Positions 17,468-26,798 of a DNA stretch of 64,000 bases are shown in pieces. Origin of the DNA: Halomarina rubra (GTDB lineage: Archaea; Halobacteriota; Halobacteria; Halobacteriales; Haloarculaceae); NCBI RefSeq assembly GCF_023699475.1, contig NZ_JALXFV010000007.1, positions 265,537 through 329,536 on the forward strand, written 5' to 3'. Under the pieces are notes generated by a model. It did not search any database and was not told where the DNA came from. It worked only from the letters and a program-made list of their open reading frames with translations. The position numbers were made by a program, and so were the translations under genes. Positions within the stretch are counted from its first letter, which is position 1; every line of letters begins with the position of its first letter.

Positions 17468-18952
17468 ATGTCCGAACTGAAGTACGACCTCGTGGTCCTC
17501 GGCGGCGGTGCTGGTGCCTTCGCCGCCATCACTGAGGCAAGCGAACGCGGCCTCTCGACGGCGATAGTGAACACCGGCCTACCACTCGGCGGGACCTGTG
17601 TCAACGTCGGCTGTGTCCCGAGCAAGCACCTGCTCGCAGTTGCAGAGTCCGCAGACGTACCACGGTCGAATCCGTTTGAGGCAGTCGAGTACGACGCTGA
17701 CCAACCTCACGTGGATTGGGAAACCGCCATCGAGGAAAAAGACCGTCTCGTCGCGTCACTCCGCGAGCAAAATTACGTAAGCGTGGCAGACCACTACGAA
17801 GCGGACGTGTACGAGGGATTCGGACAGTTCGTGGACGAGACGACAATTGAAGTCGTTCAGGGGAGGGACGAAGGGGCGCAGTTGCACGGTCAGAAGGTTC
17901 TTGTCGCCACCGGCAGTTCGCCTGACATCGCACCAATCGATGGTATCGAGGAGATAGATTACGAGACGAGCGAAACCATCTTAGAGCGGCACGAACTCCC
18001 CGAGAGTATCGTCGTCATCGGTGGCGGCTATGTCGGCTGTGAGTGGAGCCAGATTCTCTCCCGGATGGGCGTAGAGGTGACACTTCTTCAGCGGTCGAGC
18101 TACGTTCTCTCGGGGATGTGGGAAGGCCTCGGACGTGACCTCCAATCGCATCTCCGTGACGAGGGAATCAACGTCATCACGGAAGCCACTCCTGACGAAG
18201 TGACGACGAACGAGGATGGCGAAGTCGTCGTCCGGGCGTCGGTCGCCAGTGCGAATCGACGCTTCACCGCGAGCGACCTGTTCGTCGCGACCGGCGTCAA
18301 GCCGAACACGGAGGGAATCGGCCTCGATGTCGCTGGAGTTGAAACAGATGAACGAGGGGCGGTCGTCGTGAACGATTACTTTCAGACCTCGAACCCGGAC
18401 GTGTACGCCGCCGGGGACTGCATCGGTGAGCCGATGCTGGAGACGGTCGCCGCGAAGGAGGGGAACCACGCGGTCAAGAACGCGTTCGGTAGCGGGGAGC
18501 TTCGCTCCCCGGACCGTTCGAGCGGGCAGAGCCCGCGAGAAGACAGTGAAGGCAAGACCATCGATTACGACGCCGTTCCGATGGTCGTCTACACGAGTCC
18601 CGAAGTCGCGTCAGTCGGGATAACGGAACCGGAGTATATCGACCAACACGGGACGTGTACCTGCCGGACGGTGGAGATGAAAGACGTTCCGAAGGCGAAA
18701 GCGGTTGAGGACATACGGGGACTCGTACAGGTCGTGAAGCACCACGAGACGGACGAAATTGTCGGCGTCCATATGGTCGGGCCGCGTGCGGCGGACATGA
18801 TTTCCGAGGCGACGCTCGCGGTGAAATTCGGTCTGACCGTAGACGACATCATCGACACGATTCACCCCTTCCCGGCGTTTTCGGAGGCGTTCAAGCACGC
18901 CTGTCAAGCGTTCCGCCGCGACACGTCGAAGATGAGCTGCTGCGTCGAATAG
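17468..18952 (+). CDS. merA: Mercuric reductase
   Basis: A 494-residue flavoprotein disulfide reductase starting at the ATG at 17468. FAD motif LGGGAGAFAA, redox-active GGTCVNVGCVP with Cys44 and Cys49, NAD(P) motif VIGGGYVGCEW, second FAD motif YAAGDC, and the MerA-specific C-terminal vicinal cysteines SCC at about 491-492 are all present. It lacks the N-terminal HMA domain. It reduces Hg(II) to Hg(0) with NADPH. A stretch at about residues 341-358 is an in-frame insertion made by a small palindromic element. Confidence 0.9.
   Translation: MSELKYDLVVLGGGAGAFAAITEASERGLSTAIVNTGLPLGGTCVNVGCVPSKHLLAVAESADVPRSNPFEAVEYDADQPHVDWETAIEEKDRLVASLREQNYVSVADHYEADVYEGFGQFVDETTIEVVQGRDEGAQLHGQKVLVATGSSPDIAPIDGIEEIDYETSETILERHELPESIVVIGGGYVGCEWSQILSRMGVEVTLLQRSSYVLSGMWEGLGRDLQSHLRDEGINVITEATPDEVTTNEDGEVVVRASVASANRRFTASDLFVATGVKPNTEGIGLDVAGVETDERGAVVVNDYFQTSNPDVYAAGDCIGEPMLETVAAKEGNHAVKNAFGSGELRSPDRSSGQSPREDSEGKTIDYDAVPMVVYTSPEVASVGITEPEYIDQHGTCTCRTVEMKDVPKAKAVEDIRGLVQVVKHHETDEIVGVHMVGPRAADMISEATLAVKFGLTVDDIIDTIHPFPAFSEAFKHACQAFRRDTSKMSCCVE
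18493..18541. repeat. Double-hairpin palindromic insert inside merA
   Basis: Two adjacent hairpins lie here: CGGGGAGC-TTC-GCTCCCCG (18493-18511), then GCGGGC-AGA-GCCCGC (18522-18536) framed by TTC and GAA. It is in frame and adds about 17 polar residues between two conserved MerA blocks. Normal disulfide reductases have no such loop sequence, so this looks like an inserted REP-type or mini-palindrome element. Confidence 0.65.
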
Positions 18953-19114
18953 AGGTTGGATTCGCTGCCAAATTGAAAATCAGTAGGCGTCGCTGACCGA
19001 GCTGAGTAGGTATCGAACGCGTCTTTTCCGACTCACACTGGTGCTGTAATCGCGCCTTCTATGTAGCACGACAAAACTGGCGGAACGGCGAGTGGTTGGC
19101 TCGCTATTTGCTGC
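18953..19114. other. Intergenic between merA and repeat copy 1
   Basis: No gene or clear regulatory site is seen. The end of merA and the first hairpin repeat lie on either side. Confidence 0.5.
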
Positions 19115-19215
19115 ACTCACACTCTCTGTCTACCAAATCCGGCAAGCAACAAGTGGGGTTCTTTCGCGTCATTCCAAGCTGGATCAGCTGATAGACATGT
19201 GCTGCGAGTGTATCG
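19115..19215 (-). repeat. Hairpin cassette repeat, full copy 1 (reverse orientation)
   Basis: Reading the minus strand: CGATACACTCGCAGCAC, GTCTATCAGCTGATC, then GACGCGAAAGAA, TGCCGGAT, GGTAGACAGAGAGTGTG. This is left module plus right module of the dispersed repeat, with several substitutions. It lies 60 bases upstream of the ACR3-type gene. Confidence 0.75.
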
Positions 19216-19274
19216 GTCTGGGTGGAGAGACACGTTCGCAGATGGTTTTCGGTACTCACTCGTAGCTGGAGTCA

Positions 19275-20267
19275 ATGGAAACCAAAGCGGGGTTACAACG
19301 CCATCAGGTCGTCATCTACGCCCTCGCTGTGGGACTCGCGGTCGCCATCGGACTCGTCCTGCCGGGAACTGCCTCGGTGTTTGAACGGCTCATCAACCCG
19401 GTGTTAGCAGTACTCCTGTACGCGACGTTCCTCGAAGTGCCGTTCACCGAACTCCGCCGGTCGTTCACCAACCGTCGGTTCATCGCCGGCGCGCTCGGGA
19501 TGAACTTCCTCGTCGTGCCAGTCGTCGTCTTCGGGCTCACCCGCGTGCTCCCAGACGACCCCGTCATCCTCGTCGGCGTGTTCATGGTGCTGTTGACGCC
19601 CTGCATCGACTACGTCATCGCCTTCACCGACATCGCCGGTGGCGACGTCGGGCAACTCACCGCCGTGACACCCCTGTTGATGCTCGTCCAGTTGGCGCTG
19701 TTGCCGGTGTATCTCTGGGCGTTCATGGGGCGACAAATCGCCGAGGCCGTCGACCCAGCACCGTTCGTCAAGGCGTTCCTCCTCCTCATCGCCCTGCCGC
19801 TGACACTCGCGTGGCTCACCCAATTGTGGGCCGACCGCTCCGAGACGGGTGAGCAGTGGCAGGGCCTGATGGGTTGGCTGCCGGTTCCGATGATGGGCGC
19901 GACACTACTCGTCGTCATCGCCTCACAACTCCCGCGCGTCCAGGGGTCCTTCGGGCAGATCGTGGTCATCGTCCCTGTCTACGTCGCATTCCTCGTCATC
20001 ATGCCCGTCATCGCGCGAATCGTCGCCGCGCGACTCCGACTTCCCGACGAGGAGAGTCGGGCACTCGTGTTCACGGCGGTGACGCGCAACTCGCTGGTGG
20101 TGCTGCCGTTGGCGCTCGCACTGCCAGCGGAGTACGCACTCGTCCCGGCAGTCGTCGTCACACAGACGCTCGTCGAACTCGCCGGCATGGTCGTACTCAC
20201 TCGACTCGTCGCATCGTGGGTCTGGGAGCGGTCGGGAACGATGATACGGAACGTCGGTCATCAGTGA
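19275..20267 (+). CDS. ACR3/SBF-family arsenite-type efflux transporter
   Basis: A 330-residue protein with about ten TM helices of the bile-acid:sodium symporter superfamily. LLTPCIDYVIAF in the fourth helix holds the conserved cysteine region of Acr3 proteins. In this context (next to merA and metal ATPases) arsenite export is the likely role, but the related sodium symporters cannot be excluded. No arsenate reductase or ArsM lies nearby. The gene sits between two repeats in the same orientation, and its TGA stop (20265-20267) forms the first bases of the second. Confidence 0.75.
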   Translation: METKAGLQRHQVVIYALAVGLAVAIGLVLPGTASVFERLINPVLAVLLYATFLEVPFTELRRSFTNRRFIAGALGMNFLVVPVVVFGLTRVLPDDPVILVGVFMVLLTPCIDYVIAFTDIAGGDVGQLTAVTPLLMLVQLALLPVYLWAFMGRQIAEAVDPAPFVKAFLLLIALPLTLAWLTQLWADRSETGEQWQGLMGWLPVPMMGATLLVVIASQLPRVQGSFGQIVVIVPVYVAFLVIMPVIARIVAARLRLPDEESRALVFTAVTRNSLVVLPLALALPAEYALVPAVVVTQTLVELAGMVVLTRLVASWVWERSGTMIRNVGHQ

Positions 20268-20372
20268 GAGACTCACGCTCACTATCTGGCAATACCGGCA
20301 GGCAATGCGATATCTTTCATCCACACCGACCCGGAATGACTCAGCTATTAGACCCGTGTCGAGAGTGTATCG
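20265..20372 (-). repeat. Hairpin cassette repeat, full copy 2 (reverse orientation)
   Basis: Minus strand: CGATACACTCTCGACACG, GTCTAATAGCTGAGTCAT, GGTGTGGATGAAAG, TGCCGGTATTGCCAGATA, GTGAGCGTGAGTCTC. It begins, on the plus strand, with the stop codon of the ACR3-type gene. Confidence 0.8.
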
Positions 20373-20418
20373 ATTGGTTAATAGAAAATCAGTACTATCC
20401 TAACACTTCTGGCCGCGT

Positions 20419-20700
20419 ATGCTCTCCCACCGCCGGTTCATGTTCGGTCTCGGTAGCGTGCCGATGTTCAGTCTCGCTGGTTGCGCTGCGCCCGCGACGT
20501 TCGAGGTGATGAGCATCAATATTCAGCCCGGGCAGCGTTCGCAGGTATCTCGGTGACCGCTACGAGTGATACGGTCTTCTCAATTCAAGAGGTGGTCTTC
20601 CGTGTCACCTTCACACCTGATCGCCTGGCCATTTCGTTCAATTCGCAAGTATGGAACTACTCGAAGTGGTCGGTTGATGTGCTGTGTGGACCGAGTAGAG
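20419..20700 (+). pseudogene. Truncated, frameshifted lipoprotein gene
   Basis: An ATG at 20419 starts a Tat/lipobox N-terminus (HRRFMFGLGS then FSLAGC) that stops after 45 codons at 20556. Another frame from about 20530 continues with a plausible beta-rich sequence (GISVTATSDTVFSIQEVVF). One frameshift near 20530 explains both. The 3' end runs into the convergent membrane-protein gene. Confidence 0.5.
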
Positions 20701-21807
20701 GAGACTGGCGGTGAATAACGCAATACTGGCGACCACGAATATCGCACTGAGCGGCGACGCGGTATCGACGAAGATCCAGTACACTGGGGCTGCAATCGAC
20801 GGTCCTGCTGCCAGCACGACGAGCTTCGCTGCGAGTGGACCACAGCACCCACAAGTACACGTCCCAACGATCGCTGCACTTCCGGCTGTTCCTTGTGCGA
20901 GCCCCGCCTGTTCTTCGAGTCGCCACTGGCGAGCAATCAGTGCCGCGTTCAGCCCAATGAGCGTACTCATCGTTCCGACGACAATGATGACGCCCGGTGA
21001 GAGGGCGATGAACAGCGGGATGTGGGGAAAGTACATCTCGAGGACGGGCCAGCTCACGAGCTGGTAGATCGCCGGCAGAACGACGACGAACTGTTCGTGA
21101 GGGACCCCTTCTTCAGGGAGAAATGAGAGGTAGCCAGTGATGGTGAGGAAGAACAGCCCGAGGATAAGACCGATCCCAAGACCAAACCGTCGAGCGACGG
21201 GGTCGCCCAACACTGTTCGAAGCTCCATCTGGACATCTTGCCACAGGATGTATCCGACCAGCACTGGGGTGGCAAGCACGATTGCGTACCCCAGCGGGTG
21301 TGTGTCACTGGCTGGCCCAGGGATGAGGTAGGGGTAGGCGATCCAGAGTCCCAACAGAATCCCCAAGAAAGTGTATCGCGGGCGCGTTGGCCAGCGGAGC
21401 CATCCGATGGTAAAACTCGCGATGGTTACCGAGAGCCCGACGAGAAGTGCCAGCGGTGTGTACCACGCTCGAGGAAAGGGCAGCGAACTCGCCGAGTAGG
21501 TGAGTTCGGGTGAGAGTCCCTCGAAGAAGATTGCGCCGATGGCTATGACAGCGATACCGCCGAACACACCATAGATGGCTGTTGTTGGTGAAACACGCCC
21601 CATTCGCTTGGCAAGCAATGTCCCGACGAGGACGACAAGCCCGATGAGACCCACGAACAACGCATGTACTTGGGTGATTCCACCCGTTGCCGTTGATCCG
21701 TGGGCGGAGACGACTGGCATCTGTGTGAGGAAGACCAGTCCGCCAAGAATCATCAACACCACCCGCAGTGGTCGGGGGTCGCTGTTGTCTCCTCGTGACC
21801 TGCTCAT
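20638..21807 (-). CDS. Polytopic membrane protein with Cys-rich TCTCGCCGP motif
   Basis: 389 residues from the ATG at 21807, with about ten TM segments. A cysteine cluster TCTCGCCGP lies near residue 332, just before a hydrophobic helix. Clustered thiols in a membrane protein inside a metal-resistance island suggest soft-metal binding, perhaps copper. No family is recognised with certainty. It is convergent with the broken lipoprotein gene. Confidence 0.7.
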   Translation of the reverse strand: MSRSRGDNSDPRPLRVVLMILGGLVFLTQMPVVSAHGSTATGGITQVHALFVGLIGLVVLVGTLLAKRMGRVSPTTAIYGVFGGIAVIAIGAIFFEGLSPELTYSASSLPFPRAWYTPLALLVGLSVTIASFTIGWLRWPTRPRYTFLGILLGLWIAYPYLIPGPASDTHPLGYAIVLATPVLVGYILWQDVQMELRTVLGDPVARRFGLGIGLILGLFFLTITGYLSFLPEEGVPHEQFVVVLPAIYQLVSWPVLEMYFPHIPLFIALSPGVIIVVGTMSTLIGLNAALIARQWRLEEQAGLAQGTAGSAAIVGTCTCGCCGPLAAKLVVLAAGPSIAAPVYWIFVDTASPLSAIFVVASIALFTASLLYSVHTAHQPTTSSSSILAN

Positions 21808-21909
21808 ACACCGTGTTTCGACTGCTGGAGGATATGCTCGTTGGACGCGCCCGGTAGGGTCCAAAGGAATCCATGGCCAGTCGGCTTCTTCGTAGCAGGC
21901 GTATGCCCG

Positions 21910-22239
21910 CTAGAGCTGAAGGACGAATCGGAGTTGGCGCAGGAACCACACCGGTGCAAGCCCTCCGACGAGCAGAGCCGGTGCCCAACCGCCTACTGAC
22001 CAGACGAGACTACCGAGAACGACGCCGACCGAACAGACCCCAGAGTAGGCGACGACGGACGTCGCTTGGTCAACAGGGGCTGTCGGTCGAGGCCAGTCGA
22101 GCACCCAGTCGTATCGGCTGACGCGACTGATACTCAGTGCGAGTGTGAGACCACTACACTCACTGAGAAACACGGCCAGCGGCTGGACAGTGAGGAACGC
22201 TGTTGGATGGCGGGGATGGTAATCGCAGGCCAAACACAT
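21910..22239 (-). CDS. Small membrane protein, 109 aa
   Basis: Two or three hydrophobic segments, with an N-terminal MCLACDYHPRHP that could bind metal through Cys and His. It is upstream of, and in the same direction as, the TCTCGCCGP membrane protein, about 100 bases away. No family is recognised. Confidence 0.45.
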   Translation of the reverse strand: MCLACDYHPRHPTAFLTVQPLAVFLSECSGLTLALSISRVSRYDWVLDWPRPTAPVDQATSVVAYSGVCSVGVVLGSLVWSVGGWAPALLVGGLAPVWFLRQLRFVLQL

Positions 22240-22430
22240 CGATTTCTAGACACGGGTGAGTCTGTTTGGCCCAAGGGTTTCACATGCTCTACCAGATGAG
22301 TGTCTACAGAATCGTGTTCAAGCAATCTCCGGTCAGAAGTCGATTCTCAGGTGATGTCTCTGTCAAGTGAACTAGCCAAACCCGTTGGCTGACCCGTAAT
22401 TAATACGCCCTCCGGAGCAACCCAGCGACG

Positions 22431-22715
22431 ATGACGAACGAACCAACGAATAGCGTCCGTGTCTGGTTGGTCGAACGGACGTATTCGGACGACGAGCAGA
22501 ATCTCATCATCCTCACGTACGCAACCCCGGACGGCAAACAGTACTACCGGAAAGAGCGAGCGCTGACGTCCTTCACCGATGTTCGGGACACGACTGCAGC
22601 CGTCGATGCCGAGCACGATAACCTTGGAAGTGTCGACGACCCCGAGCAACAAGAACAGTACGCTGCAGAAGCCCAGCGAATGCGTGACCGCCACGACCCC
22701 GACGACACTATCTAA
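22431..22715 (+). CDS. Small acidic hypothetical protein
   Basis: 94 residues, acidic, with VRVWLVERTYSDDEQNLIIL near the start and a charged helical C-terminus. It looks like a haloarchaeal conserved small protein, but I do not recognise the family. It precedes the helix-turn-helix gene by about 50 bases. Confidence 0.65.
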   Translation: MTNEPTNSVRVWLVERTYSDDEQNLIILTYATPDGKQYYRKERALTSFTDVRDTTAAVDAEHDNLGSVDDPEQQEQYAAEAQRMRDRHDPDDTI

Positions 22716-22762
22716 CGACCACCGACCCGACTCGTTATTCCGTCCGCCCCTCACTAGAGCGT

Positions 22763-23512
22763 ATGCGGAGTCTCGTCTTTGCCCTCAAATACGACCCCGG
22801 CTGTAACCGCGTAGCGGACACGCTCGCGGCGCATCCTGACGCGCGGATTCGCTCACTCTCACTCCATGCGACCGCAGAACGTCTCTGGCGTGTCGACCAC
22901 GCGACCGGGACGCCAGCCGCTCTCGACGATATCGAAGAGGCGTTTTTGACCGCCGATTACTACGCGGACTGTCTAGCGACCGACGACTGCGGTGCGACCC
23001 AGTCGACACAGGTCCTCGACCACACCGACGACACGCTCGTGCTCTACTCGTACTGGGAGCGCACGCCAGACTGCTCGTCGGTCCCCCACATCGCGCGAGC
23101 ACACCTCGGGGACGGGGTCCTATTCGACACACGTCACGAGGGGCGTCACTATACATGGCGCATCATCCACTCGGGACAGGGGAATGTGGGAGCGTTTTTC
23201 GACGACCTTGAGGCGGAAGTCGGCACCTGTGCGGAGATGGAGATGCTCCGGACGACAGACACCGAAGTGACGAGGCGATATGGCCACAGCAACCGATACG
23301 AACTCCCGCCCGAACAGGCGGCAGCACTCGAAGCAGCCGTCGAACACGGCTACTACGAAACGCCACGGATGGTCGACGTCGGGGAACTGGCCGAGCATCT
23401 CGGCGTCCCACGGTCGACACTCACCTACCGACTTCGTCGAGCCGAAGCACAGCTGGCAGCGCGGTATGTCGACACGGAATCGATGCGGGACACCCCGTCG
23501 ACCACGTCTTGA
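22763..23512 (+). CDS. Bat-type HTH_10 regulator, likely of the downstream ATPase
   Basis: 249 residues. The C-terminal about 55 residues form the bacterio-opsin-activator-type helix-turn-helix (EHGYYETPRMVDVGELAEHL then STLTYRLRRAEAQL). The N-terminal part has an unusual number of cysteines and histidines (DCLATDDCGA, PDCSSVPH, GTCAEME), which could sense metal. It ends 68 bases before the ATPase gene in the same direction. Confidence 0.75.
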   Translation: MRSLVFALKYDPGCNRVADTLAAHPDARIRSLSLHATAERLWRVDHATGTPAALDDIEEAFLTADYYADCLATDDCGATQSTQVLDHTDDTLVLYSYWERTPDCSSVPHIARAHLGDGVLFDTRHEGRHYTWRIIHSGQGNVGAFFDDLEAEVGTCAEMEMLRTTDTEVTRRYGHSNRYELPPEQAAALEAAVEHGYYETPRMVDVGELAEHLGVPRSTLTYRLRRAEAQLAARYVDTESMRDTPSTTS

Positions 23513-23580
23513 GGTTGGGTGTGGCCGATTTGGAATATTCCAACAAAGGCCTATCGCCGTGACGGCCCTCCGTTCACGTA

Positions 23581-25920
23581 ATGACAGACGACGTAGCCAG
23601 TGTCGACTCCACGCAGGACGGCGGGCATCGCCGGGAGTTGTCCGTCCGGCTCACGGTCCCCGAGATGGACTGTCCCTCCTGCGCCCAGAAAGTCGACAAG
23701 AGCCTCCAGCGTGTCGATGGCATCACCAAGGCGATGCTGCAACCGACCACTGGGACAGCCACCGTGACGTACGATTCGGAGCAAGTCACCGAGAGCGACG
23801 TCGTCGCGGCTATCGAGGGGGCAGGATACGAGGTCGTCAGTAGTGGGTCCGACGACGAGCCGACCGGTGGCATGGATATCGCACCACCATCGGATATCTG
23901 GACGAGTCCGCGGGCGCTCAAGACATGGGTCGGAGCGGTGTTCGTCACGCTCGGCCTGCTCGTCGAGTTCGTCCTCACTGGCGTCGACCCCACGATAGCG
24001 ACCATCGTCGACTACCCGCTCACGCTCGCCGACGGGCTGTTTCTCGTGGCAATCGTGAGTAGCGGGTATCCGGTCGTCCGGAGTGGCTACTACTCGGCTC
24101 GGAATCTGAGCCTCGACATCGACTTGCTGATGGGGACGGCCATTATCGCCGCGACGGGTATCGGGTACTTCGTCGAAGCGGCGACATTGGCAGTCCTGTT
24201 CAGCATCGCCGAACTGCTCGAAGACTACTCGATGGACCGTGCACGCGACTCGCTGCGCGAACTGATGGAGCTCTCGCCCGATGAAGCAACGGTCCGACGG
24301 GAGGGTGAGGAGATAACTGTCCCCGCAGAGGACGTGGCGATCCGTGAAACCGTCATCGTTCGTCCCGGAGACAAGATACCGCTGGATGGGACAGTCGTCG
24401 ACGGAGAGAGCGCCGTCGACGAATCGCCGATTACGGGAGAATCGGTTCCTGTCGACAAGTCGACAGGTGACGACGTGTACGCGGGGACAATCAACGAAGG
24501 CGGATACCTCGAAGTCGAAGTCACCTCGACGGCAGGCGAGTCGACGCTGTCCCAAATCATCGAACTGGTGCAGGGCGCACAGGAGAAGAAAACGGAGAAA
24601 GAACAGTTCGTCGACCGGTTTGCAGGCTACTACACCCCTGCCGTCGTCGTGCTGGCAATACTCACTGCTGCGGTACCGCCGTTGCTCATCGGTGACAGTC
24701 TCACCCTCGACGTTGCGGGAGCCTCGGTAGTTCTTCCCGGGGGCTGGCAAGCGTGGTTCATCCGTGGTCTGACGCTCCTCGTCATCGCCTGTCCGTGCGC
24801 ATTCGTCATCTCAACGCCCGTCTCCGTCGTCTCGGGAATTACGAGCGCCGCGAAAAATGGTGTGCTCATCAAGGGCGGTAACCACCTCGAAGCGATGGGC
24901 GAGGTCGACGCGGTCGCCCTCGACAAGACGGGGACGCTCACGAAGGGCGAACTCGCCGTTACCGATGTGGTCTCACTTGGGGAGTTCGAGGAGGCAGACG
25001 TGCTTCGATACGCTGCAAGTCTCGAACAGCGAAGTGAGCACCCAATCGCGGAGGCGATTCTTGCTCGGGCAGACGATGTGGGTATCGACGCCCGTCCGAC
25101 CCCGTCAGGGTTCGAGAGTTTGACCGGGAAGGGGATCCGCGCTGACCTCGACGGTGAGACGTACTACGCGGGCAAACCGGCGCTGTTCGAAGAACTGGGG
25201 TTCGACCTCTCGCAGTCACGCCCAGCCACCGACGGTGGGACCGTGACAGAGCCACCAGCCGAGAACGCACGCGACGCGCTCGCCGAGTTCGAACAAGCGG
25301 GGAAGACGGTGGTCTTCGTCGGGACCGAGTCGGAGCTGGTCGGTCTCGTCGCGATTGCTGACGAGGTCCGACCAGCCTCTCGTCGGGCCGTCGAGCGGCT
25401 CCACGAGCTGGGCGTCGACCACGTCGTGATGCTGACGGGCGACAATACGGGCACAGCGCGTGCTATCGCCGAGGACGTCGGCGTCGACGAGTACCGAGCT
25501 GAACTCCTTCCCGAAGACAAAGTCGATGCGATAGAATCGCTCCAGCGCGAGTACGGGTCGGTCGCGATGGTCGGTGACGGTATCAACGATGCTCCCGCGT
25601 TGGCGACCGCCGACGTCGGCATCGCGATGGGTGCCGCAGGGACCGATACAGCACTCGAAACCGCCGATATCGCGCTAATGGGCGACGACGTCGGCAAACT
25701 CCCGTACCTGTACGCGCTCTCGCACAAAGCGAACGGTGTGATTCGACAGAATATCTGGTCGAGTCTCGGGATAAAAGCCGTGTTAGCCTTCGGCGTTCCG
25801 CTGGGGTTCGTCAGTGTCGCACTCGCAGTGGTCGTCGGTGACATGGGGATGAGTCTCGGCGTGACGGGCAACGCGATGCGACTCTCACGGGTGCAGCCCG
25901 AGCTATCGGCCGACTCGTGA
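23581..25920 (+). CDS. P1B-type heavy-metal ATPase (Zn/Cd/Pb type)
   Basis: 779 residues. The N-terminal HMA domain carries MDCPSCA (Cys31, Cys34). The membrane motif is IACPCAFVISTP, the form usual in Zn/Cd/Pb exporters (P1B-2). Then DKTGTLTKGE (about 447), HP motif SEHPIAEA, TGDN, and GDGINDAPALA. The last helices end in LSRVQPE. The substrate is inferred from motif form. The upstream Bat-type regulator is its likely controller. Confidence 0.88.
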   Translation: MTDDVASVDSTQDGGHRRELSVRLTVPEMDCPSCAQKVDKSLQRVDGITKAMLQPTTGTATVTYDSEQVTESDVVAAIEGAGYEVVSSGSDDEPTGGMDIAPPSDIWTSPRALKTWVGAVFVTLGLLVEFVLTGVDPTIATIVDYPLTLADGLFLVAIVSSGYPVVRSGYYSARNLSLDIDLLMGTAIIAATGIGYFVEAATLAVLFSIAELLEDYSMDRARDSLRELMELSPDEATVRREGEEITVPAEDVAIRETVIVRPGDKIPLDGTVVDGESAVDESPITGESVPVDKSTGDDVYAGTINEGGYLEVEVTSTAGESTLSQIIELVQGAQEKKTEKEQFVDRFAGYYTPAVVVLAILTAAVPPLLIGDSLTLDVAGASVVLPGGWQAWFIRGLTLLVIACPCAFVISTPVSVVSGITSAAKNGVLIKGGNHLEAMGEVDAVALDKTGTLTKGELAVTDVVSLGEFEEADVLRYAASLEQRSEHPIAEAILARADDVGIDARPTPSGFESLTGKGIRADLDGETYYAGKPALFEELGFDLSQSRPATDGGTVTEPPAENARDALAEFEQAGKTVVFVGTESELVGLVAIADEVRPASRRAVERLHELGVDHVVMLTGDNTGTARAIAEDVGVDEYRAELLPEDKVDAIESLQREYGSVAMVGDGINDAPALATADVGIAMGAAGTDTALETADIALMGDDVGKLPYLYALSHKANGVIRQNIWSSLGIKAVLAFGVPLGFVSVALAVVVGDMGMSLGVTGNAMRLSRVQPELSADS

Positions 25921-26048
25921 AGAACCGTTGAACCAGGGAACGGTCAGAGAATCGGCCTCGTGTATAAAACGAGGGTGCCTTTGCAGGTCAACTTGGACTG
26001 TGGTTCTCGCCGTTTGTGTCTACAGACAGACCACCTCAACAGTGTTTT

Positions 26049-26770
26049 ATGGATGGTGTCGATCAAGGTCCTGAGTCAGGGAAACACGAGAAAGAGCTCC
26101 GAGATTCAGCACACACTGCTCGACGAACGATCTTCCACACTATCGCTGGGACCTCGTATCATAACCGGCCGGCGTATCGGTCGAGTCCACTGTACGACCA
26201 GCAGTCACTCCCGGCGCTCGAAGAGGATGTCCGCACCATCCCCAGCGAGTGGTTCACCCACGACGCGCACGAGTGCGTCAAAGCGTTCGTCTGTCATCTG
26301 CCGCTCGCGTACATGGAGTTCCAGCCCCACGACACCTATTCCGACCCGACACGGTACGAGATGACGCCGCTGGTCCGGGCGTTCCTGCTCAAATCACTCC
26401 ACGGGTGGGAGCACGAAACCGCGCTCTTAGAACATCTGGGGAATCACTTGCGTCTCCGCGGGGAACTGGGACTCAATTCGGTTCCCGGCCAGTCGACACT
26501 GTGACGCAGCTGGTACGAACGATTCAGAGTCGAGCTCCGAGGGGCCATCGAGACGGCCGCTCGGTCGATTCTCTTCGCTGCTGATCGTGTCAGGTGTCGA
26601 CGTCCCGCGTCAACGAGAACGGATAACGCTCCGGCATGAGACAGCGAACGAGCGCCTACCCACAGACCGCGTGGTCCTCGATCAGGGTGACGCAGTGATC
26701 GACCACGTCAGCGACATCGTCTATCCAGTGTTCTCATATTTGAGCCAGGCGCCCATGTTGGGCATCTAGC
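26049..26770 (+). pseudogene. IS transposase remnant with TGA in place of Trp and frameshifts
   Basis: The first 151 codons (MDGVDQGP to NSVPGQSTL) match the N-terminus of haloarchaeal IS transposases of the IS4-like type. A TGA at 26502-26504 stands where such proteins have Trp (QSTLWRSW), and the same frame continues RSWYERFRVELRGAIETA. Near 26590 another frame takes over (VDVPRQRERITLRHETANER) until about 26770. The catalytic remainder is gone. Confidence 0.7.
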
Positions 26771-26780
26771 AAAGCTTTTG

Positions 26781-26796
26781 TTTAGACGTATCTAAA
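26781..26796. promoter_or_regulatory. Palindromic operator for DtxR-type repressor
   Basis: TTTAGA-CGTA-TCTAAA is a perfect 6-base inverted repeat ending two bases before the start codon at 26799. DtxR/MntR/SirR proteins bind AT-rich palindromes of this type, so it is a likely autoregulatory site controlling the whole downstream operon. Confidence 0.65.
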
Positions 26797-26798
26797 TC

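Noticed and set aside
23551-24750. Long ORF antisense to the zinc-type ATPase
   Set aside because: High GC at third positions keeps the opposite strand open. The translation is His/Asp/Arg-rich without domains, and the sense strand is a clear ATPase.
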